From NCBI GenBank assembly GCA_017642485.1, contig JAGCPC010000144.1, positions 1-48,571 of the forward strand: DNA of 48,571 bases. The letters are read 5' to 3'. The DNA comes from Prevotella sp. Its GTDB lineage: Bacteria; Bacteroidota; Bacteroidia; Bacteroidales; Bacteroidaceae. Of this stretch, positions 1 through 7,974 are shown in pieces. The notes under the pieces are model-generated. The model was not told the origin of the DNA. It worked only from the letters and a program-made list of their open reading frames with translations, and searched no databases. Position 1 is the stretch's first letter. Each line of letters opens with the position of its first letter. The translations under genes and the position numbers were made by a program.

Positions 1-1
1 G

Positions 2-118
2 AGTGCTGCTGACGGCAAGATGTCGGGTCTGAGCTCACGCTCCATCTCTGGCACGGGCTTCAGCTACAAGATCGTCGATCTGGCTGAGAAGCCAAAGAAG
101 GAGGACGATGGAGAGTAA
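2..118 (+). CDS. C-terminal end of an unidentified protein (partial)
   Basis: An open frame runs in from the left edge and ends at TAA 116-118. It encodes 38 residues that finish in a charged tail (AEKPKKEDDGE). I do not recognise the family from this fragment. The stop codon is followed directly by a TTCACAG heptamer array, and a bidirectional hairpin terminator lies 120 bp downstream, which fits the 3' end of a real gene converging on the transporter gene at 287-1207. The frame could still be chance, because only 117 bases are visible. Confidence 0.5.
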   Translation, partial: SAADGKMSGLSSRSISGTGFSYKIVDLAEKPKKEDDGE

Positions 119-148
119 TTCACAGTGCACAGTGCACAGTTCACAGTT
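119..148. repeat. Heptamer array, TTCACAG family (forward only)
   Basis: About four units of TTCACAG or TGCACAG directly follow the TAA of the upstream gene. The same family occurs inside radA and malQ and between recG and hflX. Here only the forward half is present, and it runs straight into the ATCGTA mini-hairpin cluster. Confidence 0.85.
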
Positions 149-234
149 ATCGTAGCGAAGCGTATCGTAGGGCTGAAAGCCCGTATCGTAGGAGCTTCAG
201 CTCCGTATCGTAGGCCATCAGGCCGTATCGTAAC
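149..234. repeat. Cluster of four stem-variable mini-hairpins separated by GTATCGTA
   Basis: Four consecutive units have the layout ATCGTA, hairpin, GT, and a final ATCGTAAC closes the cluster. The hairpin parts are GCGAAGC (155-161), GGGCTGAAAGCCC (170-182), GGAGCTTCAGCTCC (191-204) and GGCCATCAGGCC (213-224). Each is self-complementary but the stem sequences differ, so pairing is conserved rather than sequence. The separator is identical every time. Function is unknown. Confidence 0.85.
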
Positions 235-236
235 AA

Positions 237-276
237 AGAGCGACATCTTGCTAAGGAAGCAGGGTGTCGCTTTATT
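237..276. terminator. Bidirectional intrinsic terminator
   Basis: A 13-bp stem, with 240-252 (GCGACATCTTGCT) pairing to 258-270, closes a 5-base AAGGA loop. Two or three of the pairs are G-U on the plus-strand RNA. TTTATT follows on the plus strand, and the complement of AACAAAGA supplies a U-rich tail on the minus strand. It lies between two converging genes. Confidence 0.75.
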
Positions 277-286
277 GTGCTGTATA

Positions 287-1207
287 TCAGTGGGAACCGA
301 TGTAGAGGAGTAGCATGGAGAGGATGACGAGTGCAAGGTCAAAGGCTTTGGCTTTGAGGTTTTTCTCATGGAATATCATGGCTCCGCAGAGGAAGCTGAC
401 GATGACTGAGCCACGCCGTACCATGCTGACGATGCTTATCATGGCGCCATCGATGCCGAGGGCGTAGAAATAGAAGAAGTCGGCCATGCAGAGGAAAAGG
501 CTTACCAGGGGGATGCTCCACGTCCAGTGGAAGGGGGTGGTCTTCTTATGGGTTGGCATCCATAGCAGGAGGAGCATGGCGAGCATCATGCCCAGCTGGT
601 AGATGTTGTACCAAGCCTGTACGGCGACTTTGTTGAGTCCTACGCCGCCATTGGCGGGCGATGCCATGAGGTATTTGTCGTACAGTCCGCTGATGGCTCC
701 GAGTATGTTGCTTAGGATGATGAAGTATATCCACTTGTCACGCCACCAGTTGATGCCCTCTTTCTTTGATGTGTGCTTGAGCAACTCGATGCCGATGAGG
801 GCTACGATGACGCCCAGCCACTGCCATGGGTTGAGGTGCTCGGCAAAGAGGGTCATGGCTCCTACGAGCACCATGACGGGACGGGTGGCATTGATGGGTC
901 CCACGATGGTGAGGGGGAGGTGCTTGATGCCGAAGTAGGCGAGCAGCCATGAGGCGAGCACTATGCAGGCCTTGACGATGATGTAGCGCTGCTCTGCCCA
1001 GTGGAAGTCGGTGCAGTAAAGTGGGGAGCCTGGGGCTATCCACCCCTCATGCGAACATACTATAAAGGGTAGGAAGATGAGGCTTGAGAACAGGGTGTTG
1101 AGCAGTAATACCGGTATTACGGCATTGCTGTCAAGCGCCCGTTTCTTGAATACGTCATAGAAACCTAACAGGGCTGCGCTGAGAAAGGCAAATAGGATCC
1201 AGAGCAA
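287..1207 (-). CDS. EamA/DMT-superfamily inner-membrane transporter
   Basis: A 306-residue protein made almost entirely of hydrophobic segments, about ten in all, arranged as two EamA halves (roughly residues 1-145 and 155-306). The second half ends near the pattern VIVSFLCGAMIFHEKNLKAK, typical of drug/metabolite transporters. The substrate cannot be inferred. The start is a TTG at 1205-1207, three bases from a TCAACTN heptamer array that fills the gap to trpS upstream. No ATG lies nearby, and the N-terminus MLWILFAFLSAALLGFYDVF looks complete for the family. It is probably co-transcribed with trpS. Confidence 0.85.
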   Translation of the reverse strand: MLWILFAFLSAALLGFYDVFKKRALDSNAVIPVLLLNTLFSSLIFLPFIVCSHEGWIAPGSPLYCTDFHWAEQRYIIVKACIVLASWLLAYFGIKHLPLTIVGPINATRPVMVLVGAMTLFAEHLNPWQWLGVIVALIGIELLKHTSKKEGINWWRDKWIYFIILSNILGAISGLYDKYLMASPANGGVGLNKVAVQAWYNIYQLGMMLAMLLLLWMPTHKKTTPFHWTWSIPLVSLFLCMADFFYFYALGIDGAMISIVSMVRRGSVIVSFLCGAMIFHEKNLKAKAFDLALVILSMLLLYIGSH

Positions 1208-1210
1208 TGG

Positions 1211-1244
1211 TAGTTGATAGTTGAGAGTTGACAGTTGACAGTTA
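1211..1244. repeat. Heptamer array TAGTTGA/CAGTTGA between trpS and the transporter
   Basis: Five 7-bp units (TAGTTGA twice, GAGTTGA, CAGTTGA, CAGTTAT). On the coding (minus) strand the first unit contains the TAA of trpS (1242-1244), and the array ends three bases before the TTG start of the transporter. Confidence 0.85.
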
Positions 1245-2327
1245 TACCTTATATTTCTCTGTCTGTTCCTTTACGAAGTCGGGATCGTCGAAGTAGTCGA
1301 TGCGCATGGCGTGGCGCACTTCGTTAAGGGTCTTGATGCCTCGCTGGCGTGCTGCCTCGGTGCCCTTGCGCAGTATCTCCACTACCTCGGGGATGCGCTG
1401 TTCCCACTCATGGCGGCGCTCGCGGATAGGCTCCAGGCGGTCGTTGAGCACGTTGAGGAGGAACTTCTTACATGTGCCGTCGCCCAGTCCGCCACGGCAG
1501 TAGTGGGCCTTCATCTCGTCGAGGTTATTGTAGTCGGGGAGGAACTTTGCGAAGTCCTCGTTCTTGCAGAATGCGTCGAGGTAGATGAACACCGTGTTGC
1601 CCTCGAGGTGGCCTGGTGAGTCGATGGTGAGGTGCTGAGGGTCGGTAAACATGGAGTTGACCTTCTTCTTCAGCTCCTTGGCTGAGTCGGAGAGGTATAT
1701 GCAGTTGCCCAGCGACTTTGACATCTTTGCCTTGCCGTCGGTGCCTGGCAGGCGCATACAAGCCTGGTTCTCGGGCAGGAGTATCTTGGGCTCTATGAGC
1801 ACGTTGCCGTAGATGTGGTTGAAGCGGCGTACTATCTCGTTGGTCTGCTCCAGCATGGGTTTCTGGTCTTCGCCTACAGGCACCGTGGTAGCTTTGAAGA
1901 GCGTGATGTCAGCAGCCTGTGAGATGGGGTAGCAGAAGAATCCCGTAGGGGTGCCACCCTCAAACTTGCGCATCTCCAGCTCGGTCTTTACCGTAGGGTT
2001 GCGCTGCAGGCGCTGTACGCTCACGAGGTTCATATAGTAGAATGACAGCTCCGTCAGTTCGGGCACGGCACTCTGTATGAAGATGTGGGTCTTCTCAGGG
2101 TCTATGCCAGCAGCGAGGTAGTCGAGCGCCACCTCTATCACGTTTTGCCTTATCTTCTCGGGGTTGTCGGCATTATCGGTGAGAGCCTGTGCATCGGCTA
2201 TCATGATGAATATCTCGTCGTATTCGCCAGAGTTTTGTAGTTCTACGCGTCTGCGCAGCGAACCCACATAGTGGCCTATGTGCAGTTTTCCTGTAGGTCT
2301 GTCGCCTGTAAGTATTACCTTTTCCAT
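1242..2327 (-). CDS. trpS: Tryptophanyl-tRNA synthetase
   Basis: A class I aminoacyl-tRNA synthetase that charges tRNA-Trp in the cytoplasm. HIGH is at residues 16-19 in the context [11 protein letters not shown], and KMSKS is near residue 200 (AKMSKSLGN). The patterns ADAQALTDN and [19 protein letters not shown] are standard for TrpS. At 361 residues it is slightly longer than the usual 330-350. The ATG at 2325-2327 lies about 45 bases downstream of a good Bacteroidota promoter. It is the first gene of a two-gene minus-strand unit with the EamA transporter, and its stop codon lies inside the intercistronic heptamer array. Confidence 0.97.
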   Translation of the reverse strand: MEKVILTGDRPTGKLHIGHYVGSLRRRVELQNSGEYDEIFIMIADAQALTDNADNPEKIRQNVIEVALDYLAAGIDPEKTHIFIQSAVPELTELSFYYMNLVSVQRLQRNPTVKTELEMRKFEGGTPTGFFCYPISQAADITLFKATTVPVGEDQKPMLEQTNEIVRRFNHIYGNVLIEPKILLPENQACMRLPGTDGKAKMSKSLGNCIYLSDSAKELKKKVNSMFTDPQHLTIDSPGHLEGNTVFIYLDAFCKNEDFAKFLPDYNNLDEMKAHYCRGGLGDGTCKKFLLNVLNDRLEPIRERRHEWEQRIPEVVEILRKGTEAARQRGIKTLNEVRHAMRIDYFDDPDFVKEQTEKYKV

Positions 2328-2372
2328 GTTTTGTTGTATCTTGTCTTTTATCTTTTTACCTTATTTAAGGTG

Positions 2373-2402
2373 CAAAGTTACAAAAACGAGAGCAAATGAC
2401 AA
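2373..2402 (-). promoter_or_regulatory. trpS promoter, CTCG class
   Basis: On the minus strand TTG (2402-2400) is followed by a 19-base spacer and TAACTTTG (2380-2373), the Bacteroidota -33/-7 consensus. The spacer holds TTGCTCTCG, shared with the xseA promoter and, shifted by two bases, with those of recG and fumarase. Confidence 0.85.
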
Positions 2403-2553
2403 AATAAATTATTTATTTTTCTTTGCCGAGTGCATATAACTTATTCAAAGTTACAAAATTTTGATTAAGCGAGCAAAAAAGTATTGCATTTCTTTTTCCA
2501 ACTTGGGAATTTTTTTATAACTTTGCAAGGAAATGTCAAACAGGCGTTAGATA
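2403..2553. promoter_or_regulatory. radA upstream region with -7 box
   Basis: An AT-rich divergent spacer between trpS and radA. TAACTTTG at 2518-2525 lies 28 bases before the radA ATG and matches the Bacteroidota -7 box. No TTG sits at the right distance, so the -33 part is weak. The block around 2400-2440 resembles the reverse complement of the block at 39585-39640 between the two fumarase promoters, including CCGAGTGCAT and a mirrored AATAAATT stretch. I see no gene here. Confidence 0.55.
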
Positions 2554-4047
2554 ATGGCAAAAGACAAAACGGCATACGTGTGTGACAATTGTGGCTTTGA
2601 CTCAACGAAATGGTTGGGGAAATGCCCCAGTTGCGGACAGTGGAATACGTTTAAGGAAGTGAGACTGGGAGGCAGTTCACAGTTCACAGTTCGCAGTTCA
2701 CAGTTACGGGGGAGAGGAGAGATGTCTGTGACAAATGCTGCCGTGCGCCTTAACGATATACCCACGAAGGAGTTGCCGAGGATAGACATGGGCGATGCCG
2801 AACTAAACCGTGTGCTGGGAGGCGGACTGGTGCCAGGGAGCATCATACTGCTGGGCGGCGACCCTGGCATAGGCAAGAGTACGCTGACGCTGCAGACCAT
2901 CATGGGACTGAAGGATAAGGAGGTGCTCTATGTGAGCGGCGAGGAGAGTGCCCACCAGCTCAGGATGAGGGCGGAGAGGATTGGGGGCAGTTCACAGTTC
3001 ACAATGCACAGTTCACAGTTAGGGAACGAAAACGCTAACGGAACTCGAAGAGATGAGTTACAGACAGATAACTGTGAACTGAGAACTGAGAACTGTGAAC
3101 TGAGAAACAATGTCTTGGTGCTCTGCGAGACATCGCTGGAGAAGGTGTTTGACCAGATAAGGGAGATAGGGCCCGACATGGTGGTGATAGACTCCATACA
3201 GACGATGGAGACAGAGACGGTGGACTCGGCACCTGGCAACATAACGCAGATAAGGGAGTGCGCGAGCATGCTGCTGAGATACGCCAAGACGAGTGGGGTG
3301 CCCGTGATACTGATAGGACATATAAATAAGGAGGGAACGATAGCGGGTCCGAAGATACTGGAGCATATAGTGGATGCCGTGATACAGTTTGAGGGCGACA
3401 GGCAGGGACTGTACCGCATACTGCGCTCGATAAAGAACAGGTTTGGTTCGACATCGGAGATAGGCATATACGAGATGCAGCAAACGGGACTGCGGCCAGT
3501 AGCAAACCCCTCGGAACTGCTGATGAGCGATGACCGCGACGGCATGAGTGGCATAGCCATAAGTGCAGCGGTGGAGGGTATGCGACCATTCCTCATAGAG
3601 ACTCAGGCGCTGGTGAGCACAGCGGCATACGGCACGCCACAGAGGAGCGCCACAGGCTTTGACCAGCGTAGGCTCAACATGCTGCTCGCCGTACTGGAGA
3701 AGAAGGTGGGCTTCAAACTGGTGCAGAAGGATGTATTCATCAACATAGCCGGTGGCATAAAGGTGACCGATATGGCGATGGACCTCAGCATACTGGTGGC
3801 AGTATTCTCGAGCAACGTGGATATGCCGATAGACGCAGGCTACTGCGTGTGCGGCGAGGTAGGACTGAGCGGTGAGGTGCGCCCCGTGAGCCGCATAGAA
3901 CAGCGCATAGCCGAAGCCGAGAAGCTGGGCTTTACCGACATAGTGATACCCAAACGCAACATGGGAGCGCTGAAAGGCAAGAAATATTCAATAAGGCTGC
4001 ACCCCGTGCAGAAAGTGGAAGAGGCGCTGAAGGTGCTCTTCGGGTGA
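2554..4047 (+). CDS. radA: DNA repair protein RadA/Sms with repeat-encoded insertions
   Basis: RadA is a RecA-like ATPase and branch-migration factor in recombinational repair. A C4 zinc finger lies at the N-terminus (CDNCGFDSTKWLGKCPSCG). Walker A GDPGIGKST is near residues 102-110, the RadA-specific KNRFG is near 294-298, and a Lon-like C-terminal domain contains GGIKVTDMAMDLSILVAV. The family is usually about 455 residues and this one has 497. The excess matches two in-frame repeat-derived segments, at about residues 40-55 and 143-187. The first lies in the linker after the zinc finger. The second lies between the SGEES strand and VLVLCETSLEKV, probably a surface loop. All core motifs are intact, so the protein is probably functional. 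Confidence 0.96.
   Translation: MAKDKTAYVCDNCGFDSTKWLGKCPSCGQWNTFKEVRLGGSSQFTVRSSQLRGRGEMSVTNAAVRLNDIPTKELPRIDMGDAELNRVLGGGLVPGSIILLGGDPGIGKSTLTLQTIMGLKDKEVLYVSGEESAHQLRMRAERIGGSSQFTMHSSQLGNENANGTRRDELQTDNCELRTENCELRNNVLVLCETSLEKVFDQIREIGPDMVVIDSIQTMETETVDSAPGNITQIRECASMLLRYAKTSGVPVILIGHINKEGTIAGPKILEHIVDAVIQFEGDRQGLYRILRSIKNRFGSTSEIGIYEMQQTGLRPVANPSELLMSDDRDGMSGIAISAAVEGMRPFLIETQALVSTAAYGTPQRSATGFDQRRLNMLLAVLEKKVGFKLVQKDVFINIAGGIKVTDMAMDLSILVAVFSSNVDMPIDAGYCVCGEVGLSGEVRPVSRIEQRIAEAEKLGFTDIVIPKRNMGALKGKKYSIRLHPVQKVEEALKVLFG
2671..2706. repeat. TTCACAG heptamer array inside radA (insert 1)
   Basis: About 4.5 units of CAGTTCA/CAGTTCG, read in frame as GSSQFTVRSSQL (residues 40-51). It sits in the flexible linker between the zinc finger and the ATPase domain, where family members need no such sequence. 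Confidence 0.9.
2986..3107. repeat. Inverted heptamer arrays with hexamer core inside radA (insert 2)
   Basis: The forward CACAGTT array lies at 2988-3020. A run of GNNAAC hexamers follows at 3022-3044 (GGGAAC, GAAAAC, GCTAAC, GGAAC), then a unique stretch, then the complementary array at 3070-3107 with units AACTGTG and AACTGAG. The whole is in frame, read as SSQFTMHSSQL, GNENANGT, DNCELRTENCELRNN. The two arms could pair in the mRNA. Confidence 0.9.
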
Positions 4048-4051
4048 GGGG

Positions 4052-4124
4052 CTAGAAAGACTAGAGAAACTAGTAAGATTAGTAAGACTAGTAAAACTAG
4101 TGAGACTAGAAAAGACTAGAAAAC
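4052..4124. repeat. 9-bp array CTAGTAAGA between radA and maeB
   Basis: Eight units of about 9 bp (one of 10) with consensus CTAGWAARA begin four bases after the radA stop and end in an A-rich leader before the maeB ATG at 4157. Confidence 0.85.
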
Positions 4125-4156
4125 AACGAAAACAAAAATAACAATAAAACTAAACT

Positions 4157-6442
4157 ATGGCTAATATTACGAAAGAAGACGCTCTGCTCTATCATGAGAG
4201 TGGCCGTCCAGGAAAAATTGAGGTGATGCCTACGAAACCTTATCGTACGCAGACGGACTTGTCGTTGGCTTATTCACCTGGTGTGGCATTCCCCTGTCAG
4301 GAGATACAGGCTAATCCTGATACGGTGTATAAATATACCGACAAGGGCAACCTCGTGGCTGTGATATCAAACGGTACAGCGGTGCTGGGACTGGGCGATA
4401 TCGGTGCTATGTCAGGCAAACCAGTGATGGAGGGTAAGGGACTGCTCTTCAAGATATACGGCGGCATCGACGTGTTTGATATCGAGGTGGCTGAGAAAGA
4501 CCCTGAGAAATTCTGCGAGGCAGTGGAGAAGATAGCCCCCACCTTTGGTGGCATAAACCTTGAGGACATCAAGGCTCCGGAGTGTTTCTACATAGAGGAT
4601 AGACTGAAGAAGTCGCTCGACATACCAGTGATGCACGACGACCAGCATGGTACTGCCATCATATCAAGTGCCGGACTGCTCAACGCCCTCGAGGTGGCAG
4701 GCAAGAAGATAGAGGACGTGAAGATAGTAGTGTCAGGTGCTGGTGCTGCTGCCATCATGTGTACCAAACTCTATGTGGCTCTCGGTGCCAAGCTGGAGAA
4801 CATACTGATGATTGACTCCAAGGGTGTCATCACAGCCGACCGCGAGGGACTGAACGAGCAGAAGCGCTACTTTGCTACCAAGCGTACCGACGTGCGCACG
4901 CTGGAGGATGCCATGAAGGGTGCTGACGTATTCCTCGGACTGTCCAAGGGCAACGTGCTCAGCCAGGACATGATACGCTCAATGGCCAATAACCCTATAG
5001 TATTCGCTTGCGCCAACCCTGTGCCAGAGATAAGCTACGAGGATGCTATGGCGGCACGTCCTGACGTGCTGATGTCAACAGGTCGCTCGGACTATCCTAA
5101 CCAGATAAACAACGTAATAGGTTTCCCATACATATTCCGTGGTGCGCTGGACGTTAACGCCAAGGCCATCAACGAGGAGATGAAGATAGCTGCCGTACAC
5201 GCCATTGCCGACCTCGCCAAGCAGCCTGTGCCTGATGTGGTAAACAAGGTGTATAACGTGAACAACCTCACATTCGGTCCTGACTACTTCATACCAAAGC
5301 CCGTTGACCCACGACTCATCACCGAGGTGAGTGCAGCAGTGGCTAAGGCTGCTATGGACTCAGGAGTGGCACGTAAGCAGATAACCGACTGGGACGAGTA
5401 TAAGAGAAATCTGCGCCTGAAGATGGGACAGGAGACACGCGTGACACAAAACCTCTTTGAGACCGCGCGCAAGCACCCACAGAAGGTGGTGTTTGCCGAA
5501 GGTATGCACCCCACGATGATCAAGGCTGCCGTACAGGCAAAGAACGAGGGTCTGTGCTTCCCAATCTTGCTGGGCAACAAGGAGATGATAACAAAGAAGG
5601 CAGAGGAGCTCGACCTGTCACTCGAAGGAGTAGAGATAATAAACCTGCGTCATGACGACCTGCACGAGACTCGCGAGCGCTACGCACAGGTGCTTGCCGA
5701 CAAGAGAAAGCGTGAGGGCTACAACTTCGAGGAGGCCAACGACAAGATGTTTGACCGCAACTACTTCGGCATGATGATGGTGGAGACGGGCGATGCCGAT
5801 GCTCTCATCACTGGTGTATATACCAAGTTTACCTCTACCTTGCAGGCTGCACAGGATATCATAGGCATACGTCCGGAGTACAAGCACTTCGCTACGATGC
5901 ACATCCTCAACTCCAAGCGTGGCACATACTACATAGCCGATACGCTGGTGAACCGTCACCCTGACAAGGAGGCGATAAAGGATATAGCACGACTGACGGC
6001 TGACACGATACGATTCTTCAACGACGAACCACGCATAGCCATGATAAGCTACTCAAACTTTGGTGCTGACAAGGTGGGTAGTCCGAAGATGATATCCGAC
6101 GTGGTGAAGGAGATGCAGCAGGAGTACCCCGACCTGAAGATAGACGGCGAGATGAGCGTGGACCTCGCACTCGACCATGAGCGCCGAGACGAGAAATACC
6201 CATTCCTCAGACTGCACAACCAGGTGGTCAACTCAATGGTGTTCCCTAACCTCAGTTCGGCTAACTCTGCCTACAAGCTCATTAAGCAGTTCTCACAGGA
6301 GACGGAGGTGATAGGTCCGATACAGATGGGACTCAACAAGCCTATACACTTCACCGACTTCGACTCAGGAGTGCGTGATATAGTCAACATCACCGCAGTA
6401 GCCGTGATAGATGCCTATGTGGGCAAACTGGGGAAAGTATAG
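4157..6442 (+). CDS. maeB: NADP-dependent malic enzyme with C-terminal phosphotransacetylase-like domain
   Basis: Decarboxylates malate to pyruvate with NAD(P)H production. The N-terminal malic domain has the tyrosine region [16 protein letters not shown] and the [10 protein letters not shown] block. It is followed by the nucleotide-binding segment [10 protein letters not shown] near residues 190-200 and NPVPEI. From about residue 430 to the end ([18 protein letters not shown] onward) the sequence is a phosphate acetyl/butyryl-transferase fold, the usual MaeB architecture in which the extra domain is regulatory. The length of 761 residues is normal for the class. Its stop codon TAG (6440-6442) lies in the first unit of a heptamer array that ends at the start of maf, so the two genes are probably coupled. 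Confidence 0.96.
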   Translation: MANITKEDALLYHESGRPGKIEVMPTKPYRTQTDLSLAYSPGVAFPCQEIQANPDTVYKYTDKGNLVAVISNGTAVLGLGDIGAMSGKPVMEGKGLLFKIYGGIDVFDIEVAEKDPEKFCEAVEKIAPTFGGINLEDIKAPECFYIEDRLKKSLDIPVMHDDQHGTAIISSAGLLNALEVAGKKIEDVKIVVSGAGAAAIMCTKLYVALGAKLENILMIDSKGVITADREGLNEQKRYFATKRTDVRTLEDAMKGADVFLGLSKGNVLSQDMIRSMANNPIVFACANPVPEISYEDAMAARPDVLMSTGRSDYPNQINNVIGFPYIFRGALDVNAKAINEEMKIAAVHAIADLAKQPVPDVVNKVYNVNNLTFGPDYFIPKPVDPRLITEVSAAVAKAAMDSGVARKQITDWDEYKRNLRLKMGQETRVTQNLFETARKHPQKVVFAEGMHPTMIKAAVQAKNEGLCFPILLGNKEMITKKAEELDLSLEGVEIINLRHDDLHETRERYAQVLADKRKREGYNFEEANDKMFDRNYFGMMMVETGDADALITGVYTKFTSTLQAAQDIIGIRPEYKHFATMHILNSKRGTYYIADTLVNRHPDKEAIKDIARLTADTIRFFNDEPRIAMISYSNFGADKVGSPKMISDVVKEMQQEYPDLKIDGEMSVDLALDHERRDEKYPFLRLHNQVVNSMVFPNLSSANSAYKLIKQFSQETEVIGPIQMGLNKPIHFTDFDSGVRDIVNITAVAVIDAYVGKLGKV

Positions 6443-6477
6443 AGTATAAAGTATAAAGTATAAAGGATAAAGTGATA
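6436..6477. repeat. Heptamer array AGTATAA bridging maeB stop and maf start
   Basis: Six exact 7-bp registers: AGTATAG, AGTATAA three times, AGGATAA, AGTGATA. The first unit contains the maeB TAG. The fifth provides an AAGGA-like sequence, and the sixth contains the GTG start of maf. The unit is nearly the same as in the array before the M16 peptidase gene (36618-36660). Confidence 0.9.
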
Positions 6478-7026
6478 CACTTAGCATCCAACTCTCCACG
6501 TCGCAGGGAACTGCTCGCAGGACTGGGCATAGACTTTGAGGTGCAGGTGATACCTGGCATCGATGAGTCGTACCCAGAGGACATGCCTGCCAAGGACGTG
6601 GCGGAATATATCGCAACAAAAAAGTCTGTACCCTACATCACGGAGGGTACAGACAATGTTGTGATAACTGCTGATACTGTAGTGGTGTGCGATGGCATGA
6701 TAATGGGCAAACCCGCTGATGAGGCCGATGCCAAGAGGATGCTTCATGCTCTATCGGGCAAGACACACCAGGTATATACCGGAGTGTGCATAAAGCACGG
6801 TGGGGGAGAGAAGCACTTCAGCGTATGCACGGACGTGACATTTAAGCAACTCAGTAACGAGGAGATAGACCACTATGTGAGGGAGTACAAACCCTACGAC
6901 AAGGCAGGCTCCTACGGCATACAGGAATGGATAGGCTATGTGGGCATCACTGGCATCAACGGTTCATACTACAACGTGATGGGATTTCCCGTGCAGAGAG
7001 TTTACGAGGAGCTGAGAAGGTTATAG
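6472..7026 (+). CDS. maf: Maf-family nucleoside triphosphate pyrophosphatase
   Basis: A 184-residue Maf protein, which hydrolyses non-canonical or modified NTPs (dTTP/UTP or m7GTP type) to the monophosphates. The N-terminal signature ASNSPRRRELLAGLGI is at residues 5-20, and the catalytic ITADTVVVCDG is near residue 65. Length is normal. The start is the GTG at 6472. An in-frame stop lies 18 bases upstream and no ATG lies nearby, so GTG is well supported. Both the start codon and a possible AAGGA ribosome site come from the heptamer array. Together with maeB and the NusG-like gene it forms a tightly spaced plus-strand run. Confidence 0.94.
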   Translation: MIHLASNSPRRRELLAGLGIDFEVQVIPGIDESYPEDMPAKDVAEYIATKKSVPYITEGTDNVVITADTVVVCDGMIMGKPADEADAKRMLHALSGKTHQVYTGVCIKHGGGEKHFSVCTDVTFKQLSNEEIDHYVREYKPYDKAGSYGIQEWIGYVGITGINGSYYNVMGFPVQRVYEELRRL

Positions 7027-7084
7027 ATTATACATTATACATTATACATTAAAGATTAAAGATTAGCTAAGCTAAGATTGAAGA
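7021..7084. repeat. Heptamer array TTATACA/TTAAAGA bridging maf stop and NusG-like start
   Basis: Units run TTATAGA, TTATACA three times, TTAAAGA twice, TTAGCTA, an 8-mer, TTGAAGA. The maf stop TAG (7024-7026) lies in the first unit and the TTG start of the next gene (7078) in the last. Confidence 0.88.
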
Positions 7085-7974
7085 CTGATAAAAAATATTG
7101 GTATATAGCCCGTGCGCATCATGTCACAGCTGAGTTGTGCACTATGCTCGACCGTATGCCCTTTGACTACTTCGCCCCTATGAGCGAACGTAGCATAGTG
7201 GTGAAGGGTAGGGAGATGAAGCGTAGTGTGCCGTTGGCTCTCAACTACGTATTTTTCCATACCGACGACTTTATGGAGCTGAGGACTATAGTGCGCGACA
7301 TACCCCGTGTGAGCATGCTATACCACCAACCAGCGCGTGATGCCAAGACGGATAGTCACGACTCGCAGTATCGCCCCATGATAGCCAGCGACAGGGAGAT
7401 GGAGATGTTTATCAAGGCGGCCTCGTTCTACTCACAGGGAGCACCGCTTGCCGTGCCCGATCGCAAACTCATGATGAAGGGCGATAAGGTGCGAATCATC
7501 GATGGCCCATTTAAGGGTGTTGAGGGAGTGCTGATAAGCCAGCAGGGCAAGGATGGTGGCAAGGTGGTAGTAAGCATCGGCGACCTCGTGTCGGTATCTA
7601 CCCTCGACATATCACCTGAGAATATACAGGTGATACAGTTTGCCCACGGCAACAAGCATATATACAAGAAGTTGGACTCCTTCAAGCTACGTATAGACCG
7701 AGCATTGCAAAAGCTTGCTGAGGGACAATCACTCTCCGACGATGAGCGTCAGCATATAACGAATTTTATAAGGCGCTTCAGCACAGTACGTACTGACACC
7801 ATCAATACCGAGGCGCGACTTGCCATGTATGTGCTCAAGGGCTACTACGCCCTGCACATGCCTGGGGAGGTAGCGGCAAACTATAAGAGACTGCGTGACG
7901 AAATACTGCCACGAGTAAAATCAAATAAAGTGAAAGATGACATACAGCAGTGCCTCAAACTGGTGCGTAGCTAA
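7078..7974 (+). CDS. NusG-like (UpxY-type) transcription elongation factor with helical C-terminal extension
   Basis: The N-terminal part (about 1-110) looks like a NusG N-terminal domain (KYWYIARAHHVTAELCTMLD, then YVFFHTDDFMELRTIVRDIP). A KOW motif is centred near residues 135-165 (KGDKVRIIDGPFKGVEGVLI). Such paralogues bind elongating RNA polymerase, and in Bacteroides the UpxY type controls capsule operons. No capsule genes are present here, and about 100 mostly helical residues follow the KOW domain, which ordinary NusG lacks. The start is a TTG in the last array unit. The stop TAA overlaps the xseA stop on the other strand. Confidence 0.8.
   Translation: MKTDKKYWYIARAHHVTAELCTMLDRMPFDYFAPMSERSIVVKGREMKRSVPLALNYVFFHTDDFMELRTIVRDIPRVSMLYHQPARDAKTDSHDSQYRPMIASDREMEMFIKAASFYSQGAPLAVPDRKLMMKGDKVRIIDGPFKGVEGVLISQQGKDGGKVVVSIGDLVSVSTLDISPENIQVIQFAHGNKHIYKKLDSFKLRIDRALQKLAEGQSLSDDERQHITNFIRRFSTVRTDTINTEARLAMYVLKGYYALHMPGEVAANYKRLRDEILPRVKSNKVKDDIQQCLKLVRS

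Noticed and set aside
2554-4047. radA as a frameshifted or broken gene
   Set aside because: The extra segments are in frame, contain no stop, and all RadA motifs on both sides stay in the same frame.
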